Source: Spisula solida
Taxonomy: Eukaryota > Mollusca > Bivalvia > Venerida > Mactridae
DNA: 64,000 bases
Assembly (NCBI GenBank): GCA_947247005.1
Contig: OX365952.1
Coordinates: 6,284,501-6,348,500 of the forward strand
Reading direction: 5' to 3'
Shown: positions 24,201 to 39,200 of the stretch, piece by piece
How the letters are laid out: each line of letters starts with the position of its first letter
Numbering within the stretch: the stretch's first letter is position 1
Notes under the pieces: model-generated
The model's database searches: none
The model's input: only the letters and a program-made list of their open reading frames with translations
What the model was told of the DNA's origin: nothing
Made by a program: the position numbers and the translations under genes

Positions 24201-27200
24201 ACAAAGCAAATTACAAACACTGCACACTCAGTCTAATGGCAGCCAGTTATCAGTGTAGATTTAAAGAGTATATTATTAAAAGTGTATATGCACAACATTG
24301 AACAACAATGAATATCGAAAATGTATTTAATTTTCATTTTTATTTGTAAACAAATGCTAGTGTTATAGTTAGTCGGAGATAACACTAGACTTTGTTTACA
24401 AATAAAAATGAATATTAAATACATTTTTGATATTCATTTCCAGCCTTTCTCATTATCCTGGGCGCACTAATAATATTACAGAGATCTGTGATAATCTGTC
24501 TATGGTATAATGTATAGGTCGCAGGAGATAACTCCGTCAGAGACTTATCAATAAACAAACATGCATTATATAAACACTGCACAGTAGACTGACCCTCTGT
24601 TATCAGTGTATATTTTAAGAGTATATGCATTTAAAATGAATAAGCACAAGACTTAACAAAAAAGAACATTGAAAATTCATTTAACTTTTATTTGTAAACT
24701 TAGGCTACATAAGGATATCATCGACAGACTATTAGACCAGTCCTGTATAATAAGATTATAGACAATGACCGTGTGCCAGTTTTTATATTGTAAATAAACT
24801 AACATAGTTATGTACGATATTGTATGTAATATTTATTTATAACGTCAGACGTGTCTAGCGTCGTTAGAACACTAATTATTAATTAATTGTATGATGAATG
24901 ACTGAATTTTTGTGTTGTAAATAGTTTTATACATAATGTAACAATGTTTGCATCAGCATGTCAACATGATGTTTGAACCCATTTGTAGACACACTATAAT
25001 CACAGCGTATAACCAGCGTAAATCACTGTATGACTTATTGGGACTATACAATTCAACATGTATGACTTATTGGGAGACTACAATTCAACATGTATGACTT
25101 ATTGGGAGACTATACAATTCAACATGTATGACTTATTGGGAGACTACAATTCAACATGTATGACTTATTGGGAGACTATACAATTCAACATGTATGACTT
25201 ATTGGGAGACTAAACAATTCAACATGTATGACTTATTGCGAGCAAAATCATCTATGATTCAATGTGTATGACTTATTGCGATAACCGGAAGTTGAGTTGT
25301 TTATACACTGTAATAATTCAACAAAACAGAGCATTATCTCTAAAAAATCAAACTTTTAAGAACTTCAACGGGTGAGAATAAATCACTGCCTAAAATTACT
25401 CATTGGGGTAGATATTCATGCTTCAGACTTAACACTTTTAATAATTTTTCATGTATAAATTATTTTTATTGAGTCAATAATCTTATAAAGAGAAGGTAAT
25501 ACATTTTACTTCAAAACATTTTTTTTGCTAAAAGTGTATACTGGTTTATAAATGAGAACAATTTTAATAATATTGCATCATCGGTAAGGAAGTACAAAGT
25601 CATGATCATGGGCATGATGCCTGCCTGAATTTAATTGATTTTGTTACCTGTTTTTACTAACAAGGTGCAAGATTTATCATTATATTAAAATGTTTGGAGT
25701 GTTAATCACTTTAAAACCGACACATTGGGCCTAATCAACTGATCTAACTGCTGGCAAGTGTTGGCACCCTGGAGTTGTCTGCCCTTCAGATAAAATTAGT
25801 TTTTTATTTGCCGATAAATCTTATAAATAACATGTTAAAATATTGTTTTTCTTTGTATATAATTTATTATTAGCCTCCAGTAGAGCAACATGCTGTTTTA
25901 GTGTTTTGATTGATGAAAATCATGGGTAATTTACTGACATGCTGTGCATGTGGCTTCTGTGTAAGAGGGGTGATCAACGAATACGCAGAAAAGTGCTCTT
26001 ATTTCTTTATTAAAATGTCATAAATTAGTTGAAACCAAACAAACTTCCTGCTCTTTTCAATGTTTCGACTTGATTAATTCTTCATTAGGAAATCAAATTG
26101 ATTCACCTCTGATTATTTTTACTGACCGATGTCGGAACGAACACTAAGTTTCCAATAGTCCTGAGACTGGACGTCAGTGGGCCACATTTTCAAATTTTTT
26201 GCGTTGCACTAATTATTTGTTGATCATCCCTCGTATATATTTCAAACACAGAATACAGACATATTTTTGGATTTTATATGTTCTAATTTTCTTGACAGTG
26301 CTTTTAAGTGTTTAATCTCTTAAGGTTTGGATGACATTAAAACTATATGTAGGGACAGTTAACATGATGATATCATGATGCAGAAATCTGATTTATTGTC
26401 ACATATATTAGGTCAAACTATAAACAATTTCTGCTCTTCTGGTAAAATGACCGAAAGAAATTAATAAGGGTAGGTCACCATAATTAAATATAAGGTCAGA
26501 AAATATTTTTGGTGTGTTTTTTTTAAACATAGAAAATCAGGAACAACCCTTCATCAAGTATAAAAAATAATGAAAATAGAGAATTTTTCAAATGCATAAA
26601 AAAGTATTTATTTAATATTATCGCAGCAAATGTCTAAAGGCTAGGTCGGGATACTGCGGAAACAAACCATTTTTTGTTCATACCTTAGGTAACCTGCTTA
26701 TTAAATTTAATTACTTGCAACAAGAATTTGTTAGGCTTGGTGCCAGATAAAACGATTATTCCTAATTACAAAGCAACATTGAATTTATATCTAGACATAA
26801 ATAATATACTTAAACTATTTACCTATTGACCAGTGTGGGTTATTTTCAAGTATGTATTAATTTAACATTTTTTAAATTCTGATTTGAGTAGTCATTAAGC
26901 CTGTATGGACAATCAGTATAATAGTACGTCTTGGCCTGTACTCAACAAATAGTGACCTTAGAAGTTTAAAGTCTGAAAGATCAATTAATGGCCGCTTAAC
27001 TCTGATTTCCGATTTTTCTATGAGTCATGATAACAATTAATCATGAATCAAGCAATAAATTGCGTCTTTTAATTAAAGGCCTTTCAGTAATTTTTTTTCA
27101 CTGAACATCAGAAAAATATTTAAGTATTAGCATGAACCTAAGCTCATTTAATTTGGCAATTAATTCTAAAACTCTGATAATCATAATCTGTATACAGCGG

Positions 27201-30200
27201 TTTTTCTTCTTTAATATATAACAAAAGCCTATAAAAGACCCCTTCCCAATTGAAAATTTCTTTAAAATCATGCAGTTTTCCAAAAAAAAAACAAGTTATA
27301 CATACTTTTTTGTTTCCCAAAACAGGAATATACCAATTTTTTCCCCAAAATTTAGAAGCTATTTTTAGGCCCCTAAAATCCCAAAATGAACAGAAAAAGC
27401 AGTAGTATACCTTTGACAGACAGACGTTGTACAATCATAAACCAATAACAGTATCTTTTATCTTATAAATTCGTTGGCTGGCTGGCTGGGGTGTACATGA
27501 TGCCTAGACATCGATTACACAGACATCGTCATGATTTAATTGTGACCCCGTTTAGTGGTAATGTTTATGTTTTAGAAACATGTTTTCTCGCAGTTTATGT
27601 GTATATTATATTGCCATCAAATTAGTTTACCAGGATAATGGTACATTTGGCCAGATGTTGAGTATCAAGTTGTTAACAATTGTATGTGATATTAATTTAA
27701 ATGTCATAACATTCACACAATGTCATGGTGACATTCCTGCTGCTGAAGACAGAGCTATGAATGTCTCGCACACATGTAAATGTCTCACAAAGCTATGGAA
27801 TGGAATTTTATGCATCATCTAGTGCTAATATATACGTACTTGTTGCGTAGTTGTGAATCGTACTCTTTAAACAATATTGACAGATCTGTTGTGAGACTGT
27901 TTCTTGACCTTTCTCTAGTTACACATTGCGTACATACAAACACATGTCGTATGATGTAATAACACACATGACCCCTATATGTTATGTGTCCAAGATTCTT
28001 ATTAATGCATTGTTTGTATAACATGATGATGCAAGAACTTTTATACATAGCATTCGTTTTTGTGTTATGTACATGTACATCGATAAAGGAATTTAAAATT
28101 GTACCCAGCATTTGTACGCCAAGTGTTAATGCACCTAGCATTTGGAAATTTATTTGTTAATGCATCAAGCATTTGAAACTATGTGTTAATGCACCTAGCA
28201 TTTGAATACTGTGTGTTAATGCACCTAGCATTTGAATACTATGTGTTAATGCACCTAGCATTTGAACACTATGTGTTAATGCACCTAGCATTTGAATACT
28301 TAATTATTTGTTTATGCGCCAAGCATTTGAACATTGTGTATTAATGCACCAAGCATTTGAACACTTATGTACTATAGTCACCCAATAATTGAAACAATGA
28401 AAATTAGCCTTAGCATACTGGATTCTTTTACAAAATGTTTATATCTGCTCCGCAGCCCCTGCAGTCATCAAAGTTGATGGCAATGTTTATGGGCATCTAG
28501 TGAGTCTCAGTCTAGTCTCAGGTGTTCATAAACTGCCCTTAAAATGTCAAAGAAGATTTTTTTAAGAACAATTTGAAGATTTTTTTTAATTCTTAAAATG
28601 TTCAGGAATTGCTCATGAAATGAATGTTTTATAAATGGAAACATATTAAGTTAACCCTATATTCTAGGACAAAAAAAAACAAACAAAAACACAAAATTAA
28701 TGTTAGTAATTTGTTTTCTGATTTATTTAATTGTTTTATAATTTGAAATTCATGCGCTTTACATACAGCTTCTTATGTTCTAGAACCTTTTTTTAACAGT
28801 TATAATAAAAACTCATTTTTCGCGGGGGTTCAATTATTGTTTCATAATTATTTTTATGAATACTAAATTCAGTCAAAATAGACATTTCAAGACATCTGAT
28901 TGCATATAAGACCACCTACACAGTCTCATTATTTATAGAAGTATAACTGTTCACCATGACTTGTTGACATTATGTTGTCTAACAACAGTTTGTAAAGGTC
29001 AACTGGGTTGTATATGATTTGTTACTCTTCAGCTTGATGCAGTTTGGTAAAGCCTAGGTCACACTGAGGAATTCAACATCACATTCATCCCATTCCTTCT
29101 GATATCACAAACTGTCTCATGACTTTCCTGACACGAGGAACCTGTTCCTGATGTCTTGAAAGCTCATTAAGTTCAATCGGGGGTTTATCACCGATGGCAA
29201 AAAATGCTCAGTGGGACCTAGACTTTACTGACAAACACTTGGGATTTGCAGATAAAAAGTTTACAGTAAAAATATGTTCTGATAAAAAATGGATTATTAG
29301 ATAGATGAACCAATTCAAGTTCTTAATTATGTTCTATCTTCTGTATTTTATAATCTAAATCTCTTGTTCATGTTACAGATAGTATAAGGCTGAGTATAAA
29401 TAATATGTTTCAGGCCTCAACAAATATTTTTAAAAGCTTTTGTCCTGCAGTATATAATTTTTATAGACAAAGAAGAAAACCCCAAAATCGTACTTGTCCT
29501 GCTATATAAATAAAGAAGAAAACATTTTGCAGGACAAGTGGACGAGTAGATTTAGGTTTAAATTACTCCATGAAGCATGCATGGTTTTGTAATAAAAGTA
29601 AATGCTAGTAAGTGAAAGCTGCATATAAACTTTAATAATTTAAGTTTTAAAGTTTGAGCAAGGAAAATATCCCTTATTTTAATGAAATCTCCTGCATTTC
29701 CATCACCAATCCCACGCAAAGGGGTCTGCGAAACAATGGCATGTATGATAAACACATTGAAAATGTTGATTGTTCTATCCATGATAATATAATCTATGAT
29801 AATATAGGGATAATCTGATATATTTTATCACACATCATTTCACTGCATGGCCATGTGTAATAAGTTTAATCTTACTTCAAGATTATCGTGTTTTATTGGG
29901 AGAAAGTTCAGTAAGTGTTCAATTCCAAGTACAGTGAAGTTCCATCACTTAAATAATACCCGAGACAAAATACTAGTTTTTGGGATTCTGACAATTTTAG
30001 CTTTTAATTTGATACTTAATTTCCTTGTTTAGGACATTTCCAGGTTTTTAATTGATACACATTGTACAGTTAGATCAGAAGACCATCGCTTTAATAGCCT
30101 AGATGTAGAATGTTTGTTCGAGTGCGGGAGGTCCTGGGTTCAATCCCAGGCCGGGTCATACAAAAGACGAAATAAAAATGGTACCAGTATTTCTCTTGCT

Positions 30201-33200
30201 AGATGCTCAGCATAAGAGGAATCTGGCTTCTCTTCGTTCATACCCTCGTAGCGATGGATATCATCAGGAATGAGGTGTTGAGAGTGATTAATATAAGTTG
30301 GAAAAACTTGTTTCACATTATGGACCTAAAATAAAATTAGTATAATACAAATTTAGAATGTGCAAATTTATGCTTTTCCCTATTGATAATGCTTGTATTA
30401 GTGATATGTTAATTTTTTTTCAAGATAGTTCCATTATTCAGAAGATATATATGTACTTCAGGTGTCAATTAATACACTTATTGCTATTTATAGCAACAAA
30501 AATGAGCCTTATTTCAGCTGATTATGGCCATCACGTGATTGATTATCGCCAGGTCCACAATCTCATAATTATAGTCGGACCGGCTGAACAGGTGCACGTT
30601 ACATTATCCATGTAAAGATGACGTCACATTGGAGCCAAAATGATGTTACGTTGCTCATATGCAAGATTTCTTTGCCAATTTTACTTACTCTTAGCGCATT
30701 TATTAGTTACAACCTTAGATTATATCTACAACAATTTAGTAATATTTACGTTATTTGTTCTCCATAGATATTATGAAATCAAACAATTGTATTAAAGACT
30801 TTAATACTCTTCAGAGCCTGGCCGGAAGTTGATATTATTGCCTTCCTGCCCGGCTGTGTCGTGTATTAACCTCTAATTCCTTCATTTTTGCTGGAGTTAT
30901 GGCCCCTTTAAGGTTTGTGTTAAAGTACTGCCCCGTGGTTTATATATATGAAATACTATCGGAAGTTGATAACAGTCATTATATGAGTGATCTCTCTTTG
31001 TTATTTCAGATCCACAGATTATGGAGAAAGTTACCAGAGAGTAGAGTTACCTCCCTTCTTTGCTGTCAATCATATGCACTCGTCAGCAGCAGACAGAAAT
31101 CGGGTAAGTTAATCACAACCTCACATAATGGTAGGGCATGGGCAATGTACATTATTTAATTATAATAATCATATTAAGAAATGCTACTTGAGATAACCTT
31201 GATTGTTGACTAAGGTTGCAGTTTTTATTTAACATTGCTCAAAGAATGCAATGTGTAGTAGTACGCATGCATGGCCAAACTGAAGTTTTCCAATTATAGA
31301 TGCTGGATAAAAGTTGAACACAAATAAACAAACAAACAAACAAAGCCGAGTTTAAATAACAAGTTGTACTACCAAATATAATATTATTAGCTGTTTGTGT
31401 CTCTAGCGCGTCATGCTTAAATTAAAAATGACTGAATCATAATGTTATGAATTGTAGGATATTTCAAAATGTTCATTTCCTTAATATAATTAAATGCTGG
31501 TATTTTGATTTATTTTTGTAACTTATTTCTATAAATAATATAAAACAACTCCCAGTACACTCATTGTCAAATAAACGTCAGAAATGCTTGTTATTATAAT
31601 CAAGTTACAAGTCATACTAGAGTCGTAAATTTTGACAATACTTGCTTAGGTTTATGTATTGTCACTGTTTTTAAAAGATATTTTATGCATTTACTTCCTG
31701 AAGCTTGAACCTTGACCTTTACAGTCGCTGAAAACAGTAACCCAGGTAGCACTTTACTGTAAATCAGCTTATATTTTGTGCTCTAGTGAAGGATTATGAA
31801 AATTGGGTCACAAGGAGAAAGTCAAACTAGATCATTAGGTCAAGTTATGCAAAAAGCTGTGTTTATACTCTGTTTTGCACTCAAGAACGTTTGGACCTTT
31901 AAATAGACCTCAAATTTTACATGGAGTTTGATCAGCAACAGTAGATGTCCCCTATTGATTTTGAGGAAAGGAGGTCAAAGGTCAAGGTCACCATGACTAA
32001 CATTAATGACTATTTGGCTGTCATGGGAGGCATGCATGTTTTTGCAAACATCTTTTGGTTTGATTTTTTTTTGTCTCAAATAAACTTCTAGTAATAGAAC
32101 TACATTAGAACTTCGATGTCTCGAACACCATAAATGCCTCGAACTGGTTCTTCGGTCCTGGCAAAATCACTTCTTTATTCATATGGTAAAACAGTAGATG
32201 ACTCGAACAGTATCTAGGTCGAACACTCAAACTGATTGGACGGTCCCATGATATGCTTTAACCGTAGATAAGTCAAACAATACAAGTTTTCGCACCTCAT
32301 TGACGGTTGAAATCCATTGTTCGACCACGGGTAGTCGGCGACAAGTTGTGATAATTATTGTACCAAACAATTGTTTGCGTTCGACTGCATTGTATAAAGA
32401 GTTTTTAAACACTTATACATACATTAAATAGTTAATGAAGGCTGTCCAGGAAATTGTTACTTATTTATGTTTCCTTAATAAAAATCAGAAACAACAATAA
32501 ATCGGAATAAAATAATCGTTTTTCAAATTTTTTAAAAGAATCTGTTACATTTCCATTTATTAATTTGTAGTCGAACTTGACCTTGGACATGTGGATATTC
32601 TGTTGCTTGCAGCTTTATACTTGTACATAAATATGCTTTTTAACGAGAAACCTTACACATGTGAACACTCAAAGAACTTATAGGAGATAAATCTGACTAC
32701 CTGTCAATTTTGTCAAACTATAATATTGTTTAATTATTGTAATGAATAATACTACAAAAAATGATAGACCTATATTAGTTATACACATAAATTATGCAAT
32801 ATACACACACGATTTGTACGTGTACACGTACCGACATCAGTTCAAACTTATACCCATGCATACGAGTATTCTTGAATACCGGTTCCATAGATGCCTCGAA
32901 CAGGTAGATGGCTCTAACTATTTCCCCGGTCCGAAGGTAGTTCGAGGCATCGAAGTTCTACTGTATATATATTTTATAATACCACATCCTCTAAAACTGT
33001 ATAATCCTTGCCTGGTGTTGCGTTCATGTTTATTATTCTTTTGTGATGTATGTAAGTCTTTTCCTGTTTCTGTCATGAATGACGAGCAGACGTCACATGA
33101 TCTATGTCAAGCTGTTGCTTGTTATGTGGGTGTGGTAATATAGTTAGTTCATAGAAACCGTGTGCTGACGGAAATTTCAACAATTTTTAGGCCTGTGGTT

Positions 33201-36200
33201 ATGTAAAGTTTGTTCAATGTGGAGTTTTCTACCAAATACTAGTATTTCCATATATTGTGTGGTAAAAATAATAGTAATAGTTATTTTTTAAGAGTTTAAA
33301 AATGAACCATTTTTAAAGGTTAATTAAGCTTTGAGTATATATATATACTGCATTAGCATTTATTCATGCAATACATCATGGACGAGGGAGCCGAGAGGCG
33401 GGGGGGGGGAGGCCGCACCCCCTCACATGTCAGGACAGGGGGGGGCAATCTATTGTTCGGCACCACCAATTATTCAGATCGCATTCATAGTTCTCCGCCT
33501 AAAATAGTCACATAAAGTTAAAAGAAATCGGGCATTTGTTAAATATTGGGACTAAGACAGTCAATAAAAAAATTACGCTTTAGGTGATGTGATGGCCCTC
33601 ATGCAAGAAATCTATTGATTCATAATAGCCTTATACATGTACATACATGTTTAGTTGGTCATTGCTCTATGCCTTGTCAATACATCATATGATTAGTATC
33701 ATGCCTTCAGTGAACGTTAATTGAACACGATTTGTACACTGACAGGCCTCAGGTAATGACATTGTTGTATTAATATTAATTACTGTGTGTAAGTGGACAT
33801 TTTCGCGCAGTCAAAAACATTGGAGATTCATGAAGTTCAGGCATTTGGTGTGCAGAAATTGTAATTAGCATTATCTAAAATTTCTAACTTACGGTTCTAT
33901 TTTAATTGGCAAAATTTATACTAGATGATTAAAAATCAGCAAATTCGGTAAATTAGTAAAAATTTGTCAGTATTTCCGTATCACTTAACTTAACCACACT
34001 TATAAAATATAAAGGTTAGAGTATATATTGCCCAGTTTGAACTGGAACAAATAAATCCACCTCCTGTGTTTCTTTTGTTTATAATAATTTTTTATGATTG
34101 TAAATATATGATAAGAGACAATAGTTAGGCTGATCCGATGTTCTGATAATTAGGTAAGCATGCACCTGTCAGTGTAGTTAAATGTACTGATATTATTGTA
34201 TGAAATATATTGTTTTTACCCAAGGGAGGCAATCCAACAGTGTATGTTATATATTTTTTTAATCCAAGGAAGACAGTCCTACATTGAATGTAATACTGTG
34301 TTTTAATCCAAGGGAGACAACCCACTACTGTATGTAGTACATTGTTTTAATCCAAGGGAGACAACCTAATATTATATGAAGTACATTGTTTTAATCCAAG
34401 GGAGGCAATCCAATATTGTATGAAAGGGAGGCAATCCAATATTGTATGAAGTACATTGTTTTAATCCAAGGGAGGCAATCCAATATTGTATGAAGTACAT
34501 AGTTTTAATTCAAGGGAGCATTCCAATATTGTACAAGTCAAATAGTTTTCCTCGGCCAGACCAGTATTTACAACAGTAACTTTACTTAAGAAATAATGAA
34601 TGTGTACATGTGCTTTATCGTAGAATAAAGCAGAGTCACTAGTTTGGATGCGCACCTGAACAAGCTTTATTTTAGATAAAACACAGGTACATGTTTTATT
34701 AATTCGATTCTAATATAGCCAATATTCCGCATTGGATATTACAAATAGACGTAGTAACAATAGCACTACGTTCTTCATCGAACAGCTTATTTGCAGTTGT
34801 CAGTCGTAGCTGTATTTTATCGATAATTCGTGCACACCATGATTTCCTCTATGTGTATATGGCTGAAACTGCTTGTTGGTTAGAATACCGGTAATCCTAC
34901 CTAATCAACGTGGAAACACTCCATATATTCTTTTGGCCTAACCATTTTCAAACATTCTACATCAATAGTAACAAAGCAGACCCCCTGTCGTGATTCAAAC
35001 ATTGAGACCATTTACAGCAGATGTGTCTAGAAGGTACATCTCCAGAAACTGTGTGGTAGAAGTATACTACATGTAACTACACAGTACATTTTTAAACCAA
35101 AATGTACTGTCTAGACTCACCTTAAGTCAGACTGACACATTAGCCAATCAGGCATTGACATGTGGTCACGTGCTCCTCCATAGTCAATTTTCTTTTGGCA
35201 TTCCAATATACCCTCGGCCTCTAGGCCGAGGATAATGAAGTACATTGTTTTAATCCAAGGGAGACAATCTAATATTGTATGAAGTACATTGGTTTAATCC
35301 AAGGGAGACAATCCAATATTGTATGAAGTACATTGTTTTAATCCAAGGGAGACAATCCAATATTGTATGAAGTACATTGTTTTAATCCAAGGGAGACAAT
35401 CCAATATTGTATGAAGTACATTGGTTTAATCCAAGGGAGACAACCTAATATTGTATGAAGTACATTGGTTTAATCCAAGGGAGGCAATCCAATTTTGTAT
35501 GAAGTACATTGTTTTAATCCAAGGGAGGCAATCCAATATTGTATGAAGTACATTGTTTTAATCCAAGGGAGGCATGTTTTAATCCAAGGGAGACAACCTA
35601 ATATTGTATGAAGTACATTGTTTTAATCCAAGGGAGGCAATCCAATATTGTATGAAGTACATTGTTTTAATCCAAGGGAGGCAATCCAATATTGTATGAA
35701 GTACATTGTTTTAATCCAAGGGAGACAATCTAATATTGTATGAAGTACATTGTTTTAATCCACGGGAGGCAATCCATTATTGTATGTAGTACATTGTTTT
35801 AATCCAAGGGAGACAATCCAACATTTTGAAATGAAACTTGGGGAAATGTGTAGATTTCTGGGAAGGTTTGTTCAATGTGTCCAACATTCAGGTTGACAAG
35901 TGATATAAAATTGATCTAATTCCACCAAAAATCAACAAATTTTCTCTTACAATGGTACCGTAATTGGCTTAATTGGAAAAATTACGTTGCAACTGGAACA
36001 TAATGACGTCATGATGAAGTAACGCATATTTTAAATGCTGGCGCCGTTAACATTACGTTTCTTTTTCTGCATGATACTGAAACCAGCATCTGTAACAGTG
36101 AAAATAACAAAATGATAATTTCACTGCTATTTTCACTGAAAAATCTCCATTATATATTTATATTATTATCCATTGATAGCAAATTATAATAAATATTTAT

Positions 36201-39200
36201 TTCAGACTTGAAGTGAGATAATAATAGACAAAATATGTTTTATTTTCAGATAATTCTTTCTGATCTCACCCAGAAACAGGTGTATATTTCCACTAACACG
36301 GGTCAGAACTGGACATTGGTTAAGCTCGACTTTAACCCATACCGGATACTATTACACCCTACAAATGCATCCAAAGTTCTTGCATATAGTCTCAGAGAAA
36401 TGAAGGTAAGTCTAAGCTGCGTTACTGGGTACTGTTTTATCAAAGCACTTAGAGAGATCCATAACCTACGTTAATTTAAAATTCTTCATATTTCTTTAAC
36501 AACTGCACATGTTGGGACTGATATGGTTTGTATGAGTTCTTAAATGAGTGATTATTACTATCGGCACTTAAATTTATAGAAGTAAAATATTTATAAAGAA
36601 TTTATAGTTGAATGTAAGTTTAAGTTTTCCGTAAGTGCTTTGATAAATTATAAGTACCCTGGTCACCTCAATTTCTCAACCAAATGTCTTAAGAAGTCAA
36701 ATTATTCAATCCATCAGTTTTTGAGCCCCCATTGGGGCAAATAGATTGGAGGGGGGGGGGGGGGGAATAGACTTTTACCTTATTATGTGACATTTATTAT
36801 AAAAAAAATTTTTTTTAACTGAAGTGATTTATTCATTTTCCGTTTGATTTTGCTGATGAATGTATTTGGTATTACAGTTATATGTATCTGAGGATTTTGG
36901 TTTGACTTGGACCCTAATGATGAGTAGGGTAACAGAGAGGTTTTTCTGGGCCGTGTATGGTGTGGACCCTAATCCAGATATTGTTCATATGGAGCTGCAA
37001 GATCCCATGGGGCCGGTGACATACTTTGCTTGCAAAGGTATATGTTCTTTTGAATTTACAAACCAAATATTACAAAGTATCACTTTGCGCTGACTACTAC
37101 GTAAGAGTTTTCTGATGAACACTGTAGGTGGATTGTGTTGCGCTGTTCGTTTTGATGAAGCATCTATGTACTTGATCTCTGGAGTATGCCGTTGTTGTCT
37201 ATTAATGCTGACTACAAACTTCTGTGTATTGCTGTTCTACTAATATATATTATACATGTACTCAAATACTTTCCAAATGAACACAAAGTTGTAATTGGTT
37301 TTTGACGTTTATTGCGGTTTATAACAATTTATATATGATATCCACAAAGTTCCTTCAGTACACTAAGTACATTTATTTTAAAATCTGTACTCATTGTAGC
37401 TTTTTGAGACAAAATTTAATCAAGAATCATTGCATATACAGGGTGTTAAAAAAGTTTGTTCTCAAAAATTGAATTCATACAAAATTTTAACTAAACTGCG
37501 TACACTGTGTACACTTTAATTTCTTACTCTGATAGCTTCATTTAATCCCAGAAAGATTAGAACAATGGCAGAACCCTCTGGAATTTAACCTGAAAATTTT
37601 ACATTCTTCTGACATCAGGAAAATAATCTATTGGAACTTAAACATTGAAAACGAACCTTTTTTAACACCCTGTACATATATTATATTACAGCACCCGACT
37701 GTGAGACAGTTGAAGTGGACACGACCATAGGATCCATGGACTTCTACTCCTTGATCGTAGAGAATGATTATATCTTCATTCAGAAGTCAACAGACGATAT
37801 CACATCATTATTTGTGTCATACAGGCGTGGACCCTTCAAGAAAGCTTATTTTCCAAACACACTTGTACCATTGGTAAATATTTATTTGCTATAAGTTTAG
37901 CTTACTGTAAACCAAGATATTATTTCGTGCGATTTAATTTCGCGGAGTTCACGAGTGGTAGAATTTCGTTAAATTAAGTTGCCCCGATAGTGCTAAAAAC
38001 ATTAATATGGACTTTGCGGGGGAAACTTAAAAACGCGAAAGTTTGTAGTCGCAAATATGCCGACGATCAGCAAAACGTGAAAGTAAATTGTTTACTGTAT
38101 TTCACCAATTACTGTATATAAGTGCATAAGTCAGTGAACTGGATATATTGGCAAATTTAAAAAATCACTCATATTTCTGCAAGCTCTAGTGTAAATTGTT
38201 ACTAAATATTAAAGAACTCTACTATAAAAAGAAAAATTATGTAAAAAATTAACTGAAAATTTTGCATGCCTAATTTCTTAAATTTAAATTAATTTTTGAA
38301 TTGCTGAAGTAATGTATTTCAGGATTTTAACATAGTTGACAGTAGTGAGAATCAAGTATTTATAGCGGTAGACCACGAAGGTGATATCTCCAACCTATAT
38401 CTATCCGATGTCACCGGCCAGTTTTATATCACGTCTGCGGAGAACGTTGTTGGATTACGCTATCCTGGCAAATTTGATGTTGACCTCATCAAGGTAATTT
38501 AATTTCTGTAAAATAATTATTTTCCATGGGGGTTGAATTTTCATTGATTTTGTAGTTTATCTCAACCGCCATATATTATCCCCTCAAATAATCGACCTCC
38601 CGAATACAGAACATAGAAATACCCTTCCCCGTTTGTAATTGACAAATTTACGACCCCACGAAAATATTTTTTTATCAAATCCACGAAATTTAATAGCCAT
38701 CAAAATATGTGATTTTACAGTAATATACATGTATGATAATATAAGTAATATACATGTATGATAATATATATTGAGCCAGTCTTCAGGTATATCAGATATT
38801 TTGACACACCCCTTGGCTTTTATGAATTGCCTAAGCTCTGAAGTGACCAGCGTTCAGGAAAATGTTGCATGATTATAAGTTTTTCCTTAAGATGAAAGAG
38901 TAATTTTGATAAAGCAATTAAAAATATTACATTCACGGGCATATCCTGAAGTTTGTTCAGAAGATTCAGCTGTATACGGTGGTTACAGAAACCCTGTTTG
39001 GAGCATTTTAAATATGGGCTGACTAAAAATTACAGTATAATAATTAAGCTTGTATATTTCAGATGAAAGGCCTTAAGGGTGTATATATCATTAACAAATA
39101 TGAGACATCTCGATCTACAGATGGCATATATAAACAACAATCATATATCTCGTATGACAAGGGAGGTGACTGGAAACTTCTACCTCCACCGGAAGAATTG

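Noticed and set aside
30115..30170. tRNA gene near GGTTCAATCCC
   Set aside because: No full cloverleaf, anticodon stem or acceptor pairing; it is the head of a SINE. The same holds at 41238, 43500, 44771 and 53525.
32742..33143. 133-codon ORF
   Set aside because: It starts inside a repeat element and runs out through its right end; no domain, signal or splice support.
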